The position numbers were made by a program, and so were the translations under genes. Below the pieces are notes generated by a model. That model ran no database searches, was not told where the DNA came from, and saw only the letters and a list, made by a program, of their open reading frames with translations. Shown in pieces: positions 9,044 to 17,343 of a DNA stretch of 64,000 bases. Numbering within the stretch: position 1 is the stretch's first letter; each line of letters starts with the position of its first letter. The DNA comes from Myxococcales bacterium (GTDB lineage Bacteria; Myxococcota_A; Polyangia; Polyangiales; JAFGIB01), in contig JAOUOP010000006.1 of NCBI GenBank assembly GCA_029880325.1, positions 1 through 64,000 on the forward strand, read 5' to 3'.

Positions 9044-11059
9044 GTGGCGACGCCAGAAAAGAATCTTGCGCTGCTCCCGATCGTCGGAATTGGCTGCCTG
9101 CTCGCCCTGGGCTGCGCCGAACTCGAAAAAGCCCCTGCCGGAAGCGACGGTGGCCCGGCCATCGACACCTGCATCGAGGACTGCGACGACGACGGCGGCG
9201 GCGACGCCTGCATCCCCTTCACCATCATGTGCCAGGGCACGCGCGCCATTTCCTGCGATGCCGAGGGCCGCGAGTCGGTCACCGAATGCGCCGGCATGGA
9301 TCAGGTATGCTCCTCCGGCATCGGCTGCACCGAATGCCGCGCCAGCGCCGGCCGCTGCATGGGCAATGCCTCGCAGCGATGCCTGCCCGACGGCAGCGGA
9401 TGGGGCGAGCTGCAAGCCTGCGAGACCGACGCCGGCTTCAACTGCGACGCCCGCAACGGACTGTGCGAAAACCTGTGCCAGGCCGCCGCCGACGACCGCT
9501 CCTACCTGGGCTGCGAGTACTGGCCCACGGTCACTTCCACCGCGGTCGCGCCGGATTTTCCCTTCGCGGTGGTGATCAGTAACCCTCAGGTCATCGCCGC
9601 CAAAGTGACGATTTCACGCGCCGGAGCCGAGTTCATGACGCTCGAGGTGCAGCCGGGGCAGGTGCAGCCGGTGGAGTTGCCGTGGATCGAGGAGCTGCGC
9701 CTGCGGGTGCCGGTGGGAGTGGTGTCGGCAGGCGCCTACCAGCTTCAGAGTTCGGTCCCCGTGGCGGTCTACCAATTCAGTCCGCTGAGCTACCGCATCG
9801 ACCGCGACTGCGAGAACCCCGAGGACGACGACGAGCCCGGCGATGACGAGTGCTTCTCCTACAGCAACGATGCCTCACTGCTGCTACCGACCCACATCCT
9901 CGATCGCGACTACATGGTGGTCGCGCGCCCCAGCAACCAGACGCTAACGCGCTTTCGCCGGACCGAAGACGACCAATACCTGATCGACAACGACGGCAAC
10001 ATCATTCGACGCTGGGCCGCCGGCCCCGGCTTCGTGACCATCGTGGGCGTGGAAGACGAACCGGTGGAGGTGCAAGTGGACCTGAAGGCCCACACCATGG
10101 GCAGCCCCGCCGGATTCACCTCCCCATCGGCCGAAGCGGTCAGCGCCTACGCCGCTGGCGACACCGCCAGCGTCACCCTGGGCAAGGGCGACGTACTTCA
10201 GATTCTCTCCGCCATTCCCAGAAGCGTCGGTGAGTGCAACGGCTCACCCACCCTCGAGACAAATCTCAGCTGCGGCCCGCCGGGCTCCGAATTTGCCTGC
10301 ATCATGGAAGAAACCTTCTGCGAGCTGGGTCCGGACTACGACTTGACTGGCAGCCGCGTGCGAGCTAGCGGCAAGGTCTTCGTCATCAGCGGCCACCACT
10401 GCACCTTCGTGCCCAAGGAAAAGTCGGCCTGCGACCACCTGGAGGAATCGGCTTTTCCATTGCTGAGCTGGGACAAGCAGTACGTCGTCGCCCACAGCCA
10501 GCCCGTCGACGGCGAACCAAACCTGGTTCGCATTATCTCCGGCGCCGAAGGCAACGTATTGAGCTTCGAACCAGCGGTGTGGCCCGAGACCACGTTGAAC
10601 AGTGGAGAGATGCTCGAGTTCTACGCCGACCGCGACTTCGTGGTGAGCGGCACCGAAGCGCTGGCCGTAACCCAATTCATGGTGGGCCAAAACTTCTCGC
10701 GCCAGCCCGACCCCAACGCGTTGATGGACCAGCGCGTCGGCGATCCCTCCATGACCTTCGTGCCACCGCTGGGGCAGTTCCGCCTCGACTACGACTTTCT
10801 GACGCCCGCCAGCTACGAGCAGAGCTGGGTCACGGTGGTCGCTGGCGACGACAGCGTCACCCTCGACGATCAGCCGCTGACGGGTCTGACACCCATTGGC
10901 GACAGCGGTTGGTCGGCCGTGCGCGTCGAACTCGAACCGGGCGCCCATCGCATGCGCGGCGACTCCCCGTTTGGAATCACGGTCTACGGCTTCGGTTCCT
11001 ACACCAGCTACATGTACCCCGGCGGCCTGAACTTCGTCCCCCTGAACGATGTCCTCTGA
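9044..11059 (+). CDS. Lipoprotein with IgGFc-binding-like domain
   Basis: A 671-aa exported protein. The signal peptide ends in lipobox LALGC (Cys near 24). A Cys-rich, EGF-like or scramblase-type region follows (about 40-150: CIEDC, CQGT, CTECR, CENLC). The rest, about 500 aa, resembles the IgGFc-binding N-terminal domain family: SVPVAVYQFSPLSY, NDASLLLPTHIL, YMVVARPS, VVAHSQPV and ALAVTQFMVGQ. Those proteins are large secreted adhesin-like molecules; a role in surface adhesion is inference. It overlaps the next gene by 11 bp, indicating an operon. Confidence 0.75.
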   Translation: MATPEKNLALLPIVGIGCLLALGCAELEKAPAGSDGGPAIDTCIEDCDDDGGGDACIPFTIMCQGTRAISCDAEGRESVTECAGMDQVCSSGIGCTECRASAGRCMGNASQRCLPDGSGWGELQACETDAGFNCDARNGLCENLCQAAADDRSYLGCEYWPTVTSTAVAPDFPFAVVISNPQVIAAKVTISRAGAEFMTLEVQPGQVQPVELPWIEELRLRVPVGVVSAGAYQLQSSVPVAVYQFSPLSYRIDRDCENPEDDDEPGDDECFSYSNDASLLLPTHILDRDYMVVARPSNQTLTRFRRTEDDQYLIDNDGNIIRRWAAGPGFVTIVGVEDEPVEVQVDLKAHTMGSPAGFTSPSAEAVSAYAAGDTASVTLGKGDVLQILSAIPRSVGECNGSPTLETNLSCGPPGSEFACIMEETFCELGPDYDLTGSRVRASGKVFVISGHHCTFVPKEKSACDHLEESAFPLLSWDKQYVVAHSQPVDGEPNLVRIISGAEGNVLSFEPAVWPETTLNSGEMLEFYADRDFVVSGTEALAVTQFMVGQNFSRQPDPNALMDQRVGDPSMTFVPPLGQFRLDYDFLTPASYEQSWVTVVAGDDSVTLDDQPLTGLTPIGDSGWSAVRVELEPGAHRMRGDSPFGITVYGFGSYTSYMYPGGLNFVPLNDVL

Positions 11060-11822
11060 GTCAATTCGCATCCGGGCTTCGCTCTTGGCCCTCGTGGTCG
11101 CGTGGACTTGCACCTGCGTGGCCAGCTGCGGTCTGCTCGACGACTCGGCCGAGCCCTTCGACAGCGGCGACACGGCGGCGACCTCGCAAGAAAACGATGC
11201 GAGCGGAGGCACAGGCGGTGCTGTCGCCAGCGACGGGACCACTGCCGGAGCGGGCCCGAGCACGGCTGGCGATGGGGCGAAGGCGTCGGTGCAGGATGCC
11301 GGCCCCGTGCGACAGTTCGAAAGTCCCATGGCTTCGGGATGCGTGCCCCTGTGCGCCGGTCGCGAGTGCGGGCCCGACCCGGCCTGCGGCGAGAGCTGCG
11401 GACAGTGCCGCTATGGAGCGCCCTGCAGCGACGGCCGCTGCGACATCGCCTGCCGCGACATCGACGACAGCTGCGAGGAAAGCCTCGACTGCTGCGGCTA
11501 CGAAGATGGCACAGCGCTGTGCTTTCGCGGAAGCTGCCGCCCGACCTGCACCGACGATCCGGCCGGCTGCAGCACCGGCTGCTGCATCGCCCTCGACGCC
11601 GAGCGCGCCCTCTGCATCGACGCTGGCGGCCCGGGCAGCGCCTGCGACAACGCCGGCCAGTGCTGCTCCTTCTGGAGCGACGAGGGAACCTGCATCTCAC
11701 AGCCCGAGGGCGGCGGCCTGTGTCAGAACTTCTGCACGCGCGACATCGAATGCCCCGGTGGTTGTTGCCTGGGCCTGCAAAACGGCGGCGCCGCCTGCGC
11801 ACCGTCCCAGTTCTGTCTGTGA
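11049..11822 (+). CDS. Cys-rich lipoprotein
   Basis: A 257-aa product with a signal peptide and lipobox VASC (Cys27), a Gly/Ala/Ser/Asp-rich linker (about 35-90) and about 160 residues rich in paired Cys (CVPLC, CGPDPACGESCGQC, CCGYED, GCCIALD, QCCSFW, GGCCLGL). No catalytic motif is visible. The spacing resembles small disulfide-stabilised modules widespread in secreted myxobacterial proteins. It overlaps the preceding IgGFc-binding-like gene by 11 bp, so both are probably cotranslated and may act together at the surface. It ends 19 bp from a convergent esterase gene. Confidence 0.75.
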   Translation: MSSESIRIRASLLALVVAWTCTCVASCGLLDDSAEPFDSGDTAATSQENDASGGTGGAVASDGTTAGAGPSTAGDGAKASVQDAGPVRQFESPMASGCVPLCAGRECGPDPACGESCGQCRYGAPCSDGRCDIACRDIDDSCEESLDCCGYEDGTALCFRGSCRPTCTDDPAGCSTGCCIALDAERALCIDAGGPGSACDNAGQCCSFWSDEGTCISQPEGGGLCQNFCTRDIECPGGCCLGLQNGGAACAPSQFCL

Positions 11823-11841
11823 ACGACGCGGGAGCTGCGCC

Positions 11842-12948
11842 CTACAACGCTTGCGCCTCCCAAAGCGCGTTCGTCTCCGGCGCGATCCACGGCGACGCGC
11901 ACATGCCGCAGTCCGCGCCCCAGAAGGCCTGCTTGGCCGCGTCATCGCCGTTGACCCAGTAGCGAAGCCAGGCCGTGATGGGGGCGAGGTAGCGACCGCT
12001 CGCGCCGAGTTCACCGAGCACCGCGAGGTGCCCGATGGGAAGCGCCGCGAGCATGGCCGGTGCTTGCTCCAGGGTGGAGAAGGTCTGGCGCACGTCATCG
12101 ATCACGTCCATGGTGCCCGTCAGCAAGAGCACCGGGCCGTGGGGATCGCCCGAGGTGCTGTGACCGTGGATCGACACCGTGGTCACGATGGCCGCGTGCG
12201 AGGACAGCTGAACCGAAGCCGTGGCGCCCAGGGAATAACCCATGGTGACGGCGCGCTCCACGTCGAGCTTGCCCTGAAAGACCCCGGCCGGCCCATTCTG
12301 TTCGATGAGCCAGTCGAGACCAAGCTGCATCGCTTCGACGTTGGCCGCGGAACCGGGCCCGGCGCTCAGGGCGTTGACCACGATGGTCACATAACCGTGA
12401 GTCGCCAGGTGGTCGAGCAAGGTGGTGTAGGACGTGGGTGAGGTGAGAATTCCAGGCCCGAAGATGATGAGCGGGTGCAGGAAGCCGTTTTCACCCAGGA
12501 TGTCGGGCCGGAAGATCGCGTAGCCGCCGCCCGGCCCCGTATTCGCCTCCATGGTGGCCGAGAACGGACCCGACGCTGTGTAGTCGGTGACCGGAGGCAA
12601 CTCCGAGCCCGTAGCCGAGGGAGTAGGCCTGGTGGTGTCCGCAGGGGCCTGCTGGCCAGCCATGCCGGCAGCACCGGCCGCGGCTTCGGCTCCCATGTCC
12701 CCGCCTGGCGTCGGCATCGCCTCCTCGATCGGCGTGTCTGCAGCCTGTGCATTCACCTCCGAAGTGGGTACTCGCGCGTTCGACTCGCCCGCGGCGGAAT
12801 CACCCGCAGTTGGCGTGCTCGCGCTCGAAGCGCCCGCGCTGGGCGCCGGCAAGACAGCCATCTGCATCGCCTGCTCTCCGTTCCCACAGGCGACCAAGAG
12901 GCAAACGACCATCAATCCACGCAGCGTGCCCGATGCTCCTCGATTCAT
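11842..12948 (-). CDS. Lipoprotein alpha/beta hydrolase (esterase-like)
   Basis: A 368-aa exported hydrolase. The signal peptide ends in lipobox LVAC (Cys21), followed by a 100-residue Ala/Ser/Thr/Pro-rich linker. The enzyme domain (about 120-340) shows nucleophile motif GYSLGA (Ser239), a likely acid in TGTMDVIDD (Asp281) and catalytic His in IGHLAV (His307). The arrangement resembles dienelactone-hydrolase or cutinase-like esterases; substrate unknown. A further Cys pair near the end (CGMC) may form a disulfide. The frame extends 11 codons upstream to 12981, but the ATG at 12948 gives a proper signal peptide. Confidence 0.82.
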   Translation of the reverse strand: MNRGASGTLRGLMVVCLLVACGNGEQAMQMAVLPAPSAGASSASTPTAGDSAAGESNARVPTSEVNAQAADTPIEEAMPTPGGDMGAEAAAGAAGMAGQQAPADTTRPTPSATGSELPPVTDYTASGPFSATMEANTGPGGGYAIFRPDILGENGFLHPLIIFGPGILTSPTSYTTLLDHLATHGYVTIVVNALSAGPGSAANVEAMQLGLDWLIEQNGPAGVFQGKLDVERAVTMGYSLGATASVQLSSHAAIVTTVSIHGHSTSGDPHGPVLLLTGTMDVIDDVRQTFSTLEQAPAMLAALPIGHLAVLGELGASGRYLAPITAWLRYWVNGDDAAKQAFWGADCGMCASPWIAPETNALWEAQAL

Positions 12949-13299
12949 GACCGGCGTCCTCCGCGCAAGCGCCGCGGCCAACAGAGCGGCGCGCTGACGA
13001 ATGCAGCACCTGCGGACCCCACAGATCTTTCAACTTCGTGCGGAGAAACTTCAGGATTGCGCGGGGCCACAGGGCGTGGTGCGGCGACCGACAGGGCGCT
13101 GAAACTCGTGCTTCGACGACGGGCCAGGCCGTCGGAGCTCGTGCCCACCGCTGCCTCCTCCCATGGCAAGCCCCACCGCCACCGCCACCGCGAATGCGCT
13201 GTCGCAACGGCCCCACCGAGTCACCTGCGTCGGTAGTTCTGGGGGCGTGAACAATCACGCTACCGGACTCCCGTCGGCGGCGATAGAGTGCCTGTCAGC
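12949..13299. other. Divergent intergenic region
   Basis: About 350 bp between two divergent starts, with no convincing gene. It must hold promoters for both, but no clear -35/-10 pair stands out. It contains a 23-bp match to the end of the inverted-repeat element found at 50788-50964 (see 13219-13241). Confidence 0.55.
13219..13241 (+). repeat. Solo end of inverted-repeat element B
   Basis: This 23-bp stretch matches the left end of the element at 50788 with one difference (T to C); it begins AGTCACCTGCGTCGGTAG. No partner inverted copy was seen nearby, so it may be a relic end or a conserved binding site. Confidence 0.6.
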
Positions 13300-14310
13300 A
13301 TGAATGTCAGGCTCGTCATCGACGCCATCGTGCGTCAGACCACGGTGCTGATCGCTCAGCTGGCCACCAGCGCTGGCATGCGGGCGCCCCTGGCGCATAT
13401 CGCCAATCAGACATTTCTTTCGCTGGTCGGTGAGCTGGAACGTCAGGGCATCGGTCAGAAGGTGATCGCCGACATGTTCGGTCTGGCCCTGCGCTCCTAC
13501 CAGCAAAAGGTGCAACGTCTGTCCGAGAGCGTGACCGACCGGGGCGTCTCCCTGTGGGAGGCGATGCACGGCTTCCTCCAGGAGCGCCAGGTGGTCTCTC
13601 GGGCCGAAGTTCTGCGGCGTTTTGCGCGCGACGATCAGGCCTCCGTGCGCGGCATTCTCAACGACCTCGTCGACTCGGGGCTGGTCTACAAGACCGGCCG
13701 CGCCGATGGCACCGTCTATCGCGTGGCCCCCGCCGAGGACATGGAAAAGCTGGAGCCCGCGGAGCCGGGGGATGCGATCACTGCGCTGGTCTGGGTGACC
13801 GTGTACCGCGAGGGGCCGCTTGCGAGCGCAGCGCTGGCGGAACTGCTCGGGCTCGACAGCTCCGCGGTGCAACGCGCGCTCGGCGAGCTGGAGCAGGATG
13901 GCCGCGTACGCCGCATCGACGTCGACGACGCCGCAGACGCGCAACACTACACCTCCGAGCGTTGCTTCATCGCGCTCGGAGAAAGCGCGGGCTGGGAAGC
14001 GGCGCTGCTCGACCACTACCAAGCCGTCGTGCGCGCCATCTGCGCGAAACTCGGCCAGGGGCAGACCTCCGCGACCGCCTCCGATCGAATCGGCGGCAGC
14101 ACCTATTCCTTCGACGTCTGGCCAGGCCATCCGCACGCCGAAGAGGTCTATGGCTTGCTCTCGGAACTCAGGGATCGGGTATCTCGCCTCTGGGATACAG
14201 TGGGCGAGCACAACCTTTCGAGCCGCGTTCCCGGCGACGCCGATCGGGTCACGTTGTACTTTGGACAGTGGGTTCAGACGGACGACACGTCCGCCGATAC
14301 GTTGAGGTAA
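13300..14310 (+). CDS. Predicted winged-helix DNA-binding protein
   Basis: A 336-aa soluble protein. Two segments look like winged-helix units: about 85-145 (VSRAEVLRRF, GILNDLVDSGLVYKTG) and about 165-225 (GPLASAALAELL, VQRALGELEQDGRVRRID), resembling MarR or GntR-type folds. The N-terminal 80 residues (VLIAQLATSAGMRAPLAHIA, GLALRSYQQKVQRL) are helical and may recognise DNA or dimerise. The C-terminal 110 residues are of unknown type. No signal peptide or catalytic motif. A regulatory role is inferred. The ATG at 13300 is preferred over a GTG at 13288. It is 3 bp upstream of the S74-like lipoprotein gene, hence probably cotranscribed. Confidence 0.7.
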   Translation: MNVRLVIDAIVRQTTVLIAQLATSAGMRAPLAHIANQTFLSLVGELERQGIGQKVIADMFGLALRSYQQKVQRLSESVTDRGVSLWEAMHGFLQERQVVSRAEVLRRFARDDQASVRGILNDLVDSGLVYKTGRADGTVYRVAPAEDMEKLEPAEPGDAITALVWVTVYREGPLASAALAELLGLDSSAVQRALGELEQDGRVRRIDVDDAADAQHYTSERCFIALGESAGWEAALLDHYQAVVRAICAKLGQGQTSATASDRIGGSTYSFDVWPGHPHAEEVYGLLSELRDRVSRLWDTVGEHNLSSRVPGDADRVTLYFGQWVQTDDTSADTLR

Positions 14311-14313
14311 ATC

Positions 14314-15552
14314 ATGTCACTTGCATTGAAAACGTCGATCACCGCCGCGTTTTTGGCCTGTTGCCTGCTCGCCTGCAGCGAATCGAATACACCGGAAGGC
14401 AACAGCCAGACCCACTGGCTGAAGGGCTGCTCCTCGGATGCCGAGTGCGGAGACGACCTCACATGCATCTGCGGCGCTTGCGCAGCATCGTGCGCCGCCG
14501 AAGCGCCGTGCAATGTCCGTGGCATCACCACGACCTGCATGGGCACCGACGCGCCTTCGGTCACAGCCCTGTGCGGCGCTCCAGCGCCCACCATGGTGTG
14601 CCTGCAGTCATGCGCCGACGACGCGGGCTGCGGAGTCGGTCAGCGCTGCGCGGCCGGCGCCTGCGTACCGGCGCAGGAATCGCCGACAGCCGGAAGCGAC
14701 GGCGGCAGCGGTGCGGGCGGTACCGGCGGCGGTGCGGGTGGTACCGGCGGCAGCAGCGGTGTGGGCGGCAGCAGCGGTGCGGGCGGTGAGGGCGGTAGTG
14801 GTGGCGGTGACGCCTGCCAGCCCGGCGGATGTTCCGGACAACTCTGCACCGACCAGGCGGATATCGCCAGCGACTGCGAATGGCGGGAGGAATACGCGTG
14901 CTACGCCACGGCGACCTGCGAGCGTCAGAGCGATGGAAACTGCGGCTGGACGCAGACGGCGGAGTTGACCCAGTGCATCGACAACGCCCGACAACAGGGC
15001 CTGACCTGGTACTCGAGCTGCGGCGACCCCGTCTGCGGCCCCTCGCCCATGGACATCCCCGATCTCGAAAACTGCACATCGGAAACCGAAGGTAGCGCCT
15101 GCACCCAGGAGGGGGCGAGCTGCGATCCGGTCGCCGGCTGCGGCGTGCGCCTTGTCTGCGCCGCCAGCGACCCGAAAACCGGGCCCGGCGGCTGCCCCAT
15201 CTCGCGTGCCCGCTTCAAGCGCGACATCCACTACCTCGGGGTGTCGGAGCGTCAGGCCTACGCCGATGAGTTAATGTCCCTGCCGCTGGCGACCTACAGT
15301 TATCGAGCCGATGCCGACGGTCGGCCACAGCTCGGCTTCATCATCGAGGACGTCGAACCGAGCATGAGCGTCGACAGCTCGCGCGATCAGGTCAACCTCT
15401 ACGGCTACACCACGATGGCCGTCGCCGCACTCCAAGTTCAGGCCGAGCAAATCGAAGCGCTCAGCCGCGAGTTGCTGTTGCTCAGGAGCTACCTCGGCGA
15501 ACTCGAAGGCCGGGGGTCACAGTCCCTGAGGGACTGTCCGCCGCAGCGGTAG
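14314..15552 (+). CDS. Lipoprotein with C-terminal S74-like autoprocessing chaperone domain
   Basis: A 412-aa exported protein: signal peptide and lipobox LLAC (Cys21), Cys-rich module (about 30-125), Gly-rich spacer (about 130-165), second Cys-rich module, then a C-terminal domain of about 110 residues resembling the intramolecular chaperone of phage endosialidases and tail fibres (peptidase S74). The diagnostic stretch is SRARFKRDIHYLG, aligning with the S-D-x-R-x-K-x-I core, followed by YSYRADADGRPQLGFIIEDVEP and a terminal helix. Such domains trimerise then cut themselves off. Its presence on a bacterial lipoprotein suggests a trimeric surface fibre-like protein. Activity is inference. 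Confidence 0.72.
   Translation: MSLALKTSITAAFLACCLLACSESNTPEGNSQTHWLKGCSSDAECGDDLTCICGACAASCAAEAPCNVRGITTTCMGTDAPSVTALCGAPAPTMVCLQSCADDAGCGVGQRCAAGACVPAQESPTAGSDGGSGAGGTGGGAGGTGGSSGVGGSSGAGGEGGSGGGDACQPGGCSGQLCTDQADIASDCEWREEYACYATATCERQSDGNCGWTQTAELTQCIDNARQQGLTWYSSCGDPVCGPSPMDIPDLENCTSETEGSACTQEGASCDPVAGCGVRLVCAASDPKTGPGGCPISRARFKRDIHYLGVSERQAYADELMSLPLATYSYRADADGRPQLGFIIEDVEPSMSVDSSRDQVNLYGYTTMAVAALQVQAEQIEALSRELLLLRSYLGELEGRGSQSLRDCPPQR
14701..14809 (+). repeat. Gly-codon-rich imperfect tandem repeat
   Basis: Imperfect repeats of GGTGCGGGC, GGTACCGGC and GGCAGCAGC encode a Gly/Ser/Thr spacer in the S74-like lipoprotein. Such tracts can vary in length by slippage. This is coding, not a separate element. 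Confidence 0.7.
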
Positions 15553-15730
15553 CCCGGCAGCCATGACGCGCGGGGATCGCGCGAGGGTCCCGGCGGCCGG
15601 CGAAACGACACCAGCGAGCTGCAGCGGATTCCCGGCGCAACGCCCTCGAGCGGCTGCTGGACCTCGCGCAGAGGATGCCGCGACGCACCGCCGGCTTCCA
15701 CTCATCGAGGCCGGTTGCTACACATGCGGC

Positions 15731-16345
15731 ATGCAGCGACTCCTATGCAGCCTCGTACTACTCGCCTCCGCCTGTGCAGCTCGAGGGGGCCGCGCTGGTG
15801 CCGCTCCCGAAGCCGGCTTCGTGGGCCAAGTCGCGGGCAGCGAGGCCTTCATCGCCATCGTGACTGGCGAGACCGAGGCCGCAGCCTATGTGTGCAACGG
15901 CGAAGAGCAGATCTTCGAGTGGTTCGAAGGCGCCCTCGATGCCCCCGGCGCGATTCAGCTGTCCAATGCCGCGGGCGGCGAGCTGAGCGCGACGCGCCTC
16001 GGCGATGGCTTTGAAGGTGAGGTGACGCTTTCGGCCGGCACGCGGCACAGCTTCACCTCCGAGGTGGCCGACAGCGCCGCGGGCCTCTTCCGCGTCCTGG
16101 GCGCTGAGGCCGAGGCCGACGGCATCAAGGCCGGCTGGATCGTCGACAACGACGGCGACGAACGCGGCGCCCTGCTGCGCAGCGGCAGCTTCGAGCCGGC
16201 GCCTGCATTGCCCAGCGAGGGCCTGCGTCTGAACGGCGTGACCTATTCGGTATTCAAGATCGCACTCGGGCCCAGGACGCCATCGCCTCCGGCAGGCCCG
16301 ATTCCAATTCCCTATCCGAACACCGGCACCACCGCGACCCGATGA
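15731..16345 (+). CDS. Putative lipoprotein of unknown function
   Basis: A 204-aa product beginning MQRLLCSLVL with a compact signal peptide and lipobox ASAC (Cys15). The mature part has a beta-rich look (FVGQVAGSEAFIAIVTGETEAAAYVCNG, LSATRLGDGFEGEV) and a Pro-rich C-terminal end. The N-terminal half resembles the small-beta-barrel style of exported proteins of unknown function; no catalytic motif was recognised. The open frame reaches back to 15563, but the upstream portion is Arg/Pro-rich and lacks a signal peptide, so the later ATG is chosen. No obvious Shine-Dalgarno sequence. Confidence 0.65.
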   Translation: MQRLLCSLVLLASACAARGGRAGAAPEAGFVGQVAGSEAFIAIVTGETEAAAYVCNGEEQIFEWFEGALDAPGAIQLSNAAGGELSATRLGDGFEGEVTLSAGTRHSFTSEVADSAAGLFRVLGAEAEADGIKAGWIVDNDGDERGALLRSGSFEPAPALPSEGLRLNGVTYSVFKIALGPRTPSPPAGPIPIPYPNTGTTATR

Positions 16346-16558
16346 GATTCACGCCCCGGCTGTCGCAAAAGTGGCGTGCCCCGGCCCAGCCAGGAGCGAA
16401 CCGAGGGCACGTCTTCCCGATCACGGGCAGTCCCACCGACGGTCCGGCACGTCGGTTCCGTCCCTGTAGTCGCTCGGCAACCGAAGACTCACCATGACAT
16501 CGCTGTCACGGACGCTCCTCCACCCGCTGCGACTCAAATGTCGGGCCGAGACGAAGCT

Positions 16559-17305
16559 TTAGGGTCCGCGCCGCCGGCGCAGGGCCAGCGCGCACGCACA
16601 AAGCATCAAAGCGAGCGCCGCGCGCCCCATGCCCGCGCGGCCCGCGCCCGGCGCTGCGACTGCGCAAAAGCCCCGGTCGTCATCGCTGACTGGGTCCGTA
16701 CCGTCCGAGTCAGGACGCTCGGGGGCTTCGCATGGACCGGCGAGCACGATGCCGCCAAAGTCCTGGCACTGGATGCGGAAGCCGAGTTCGCAGTTGTCGT
16801 GGCTGCAGTCGTGGTAGAGGTGGGTCTTGACGTCGTCGCGCTGCATCTCGCAGCACAGGCGTACATCGCTGCGTGGACAGGGCGCCTGCGCGAGTTCACC
16901 ACGTTCGCAGCCGAGGCGCTCGCAGACGCGGCTGTCGAAGCTCTCGGTGCATACGTGGATGCGGTCCTCGTCCCTGCCGATGAGGGTCTCGCAGCTGCAC
17001 TCGGCGTACTCACTGCCGGCATCCAGGCCGCCGTCGGCACTACCGCCGTCCCCTGCATCCACCCCTGCATCCACCCCACCGTCGGTGAAGGTCGTCATTG
17101 ACTGGGATCCGCAAGTGCCCGCGCCCGCGTCGTCACAGCCGAGACCGGCGTCATCGTCGGCCGGGCAGCTGCCGGCGTCCTCGTCGCACTGCTGGGCTCC
17201 GGCCGGTGCGCTGAGCGCCAAACAGAAGAGGAGCGCGCCGCTGGCGTAGCCAATACAAAGGCGTGCGCCCCGCAGCGGATTCGACTCGACCATCCTCTTG
17301 CTCAT
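16559..17305 (-). CDS. Secreted Cys-rich protein with MYXO-CTERM-like sorting tail
   Basis: A 248-aa protein: signal peptide ending near AGAQQ (about 37), Asp/Gly-rich linker with repeated DGG and DAG units, a Cys-rich domain (about 98-195: CSCETLIG, CTESFDSRVCERLGCERGE, CPRSDVRLCCE), then a tail made of FCAVAAPG, a hydrophobic stretch and LRRRRGP. That tail has the Cys-TM-Arg plan of MYXO-CTERM surface-sorting signals. The partner myxosortase is not in the window. The ATG at 17305 is only 38 bp from the divergent start at 17344, so promoters probably lie inside coding sequence. Confidence 0.7.
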   Translation of the reverse strand: MSKRMVESNPLRGARLCIGYASGALLFCLALSAPAGAQQCDEDAGSCPADDDAGLGCDDAGAGTCGSQSMTTFTDGGVDAGVDAGDGGSADGGLDAGSEYAECSCETLIGRDEDRIHVCTESFDSRVCERLGCERGELAQAPCPRSDVRLCCEMQRDDVKTHLYHDCSHDNCELGFRIQCQDFGGIVLAGPCEAPERPDSDGTDPVSDDDRGFCAVAAPGAGRAGMGRAALALMLCACALALRRRRGP

Positions 17306-17343
17306 CGTCGCTCCACTTGCAGTATACTCCGGTACGCGACGTG

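Noticed and set aside
10579..12441. Plus-strand open frame of about 620 codons crossing three genes
   Set aside because: It runs across the ends of three well-supported genes in another frame and is Arg/Ala-rich; it is a shadow.
14701..14809. Possible CRISPR or satellite
   Set aside because: The unit structure is Gly-codon repetition within a secreted protein gene.
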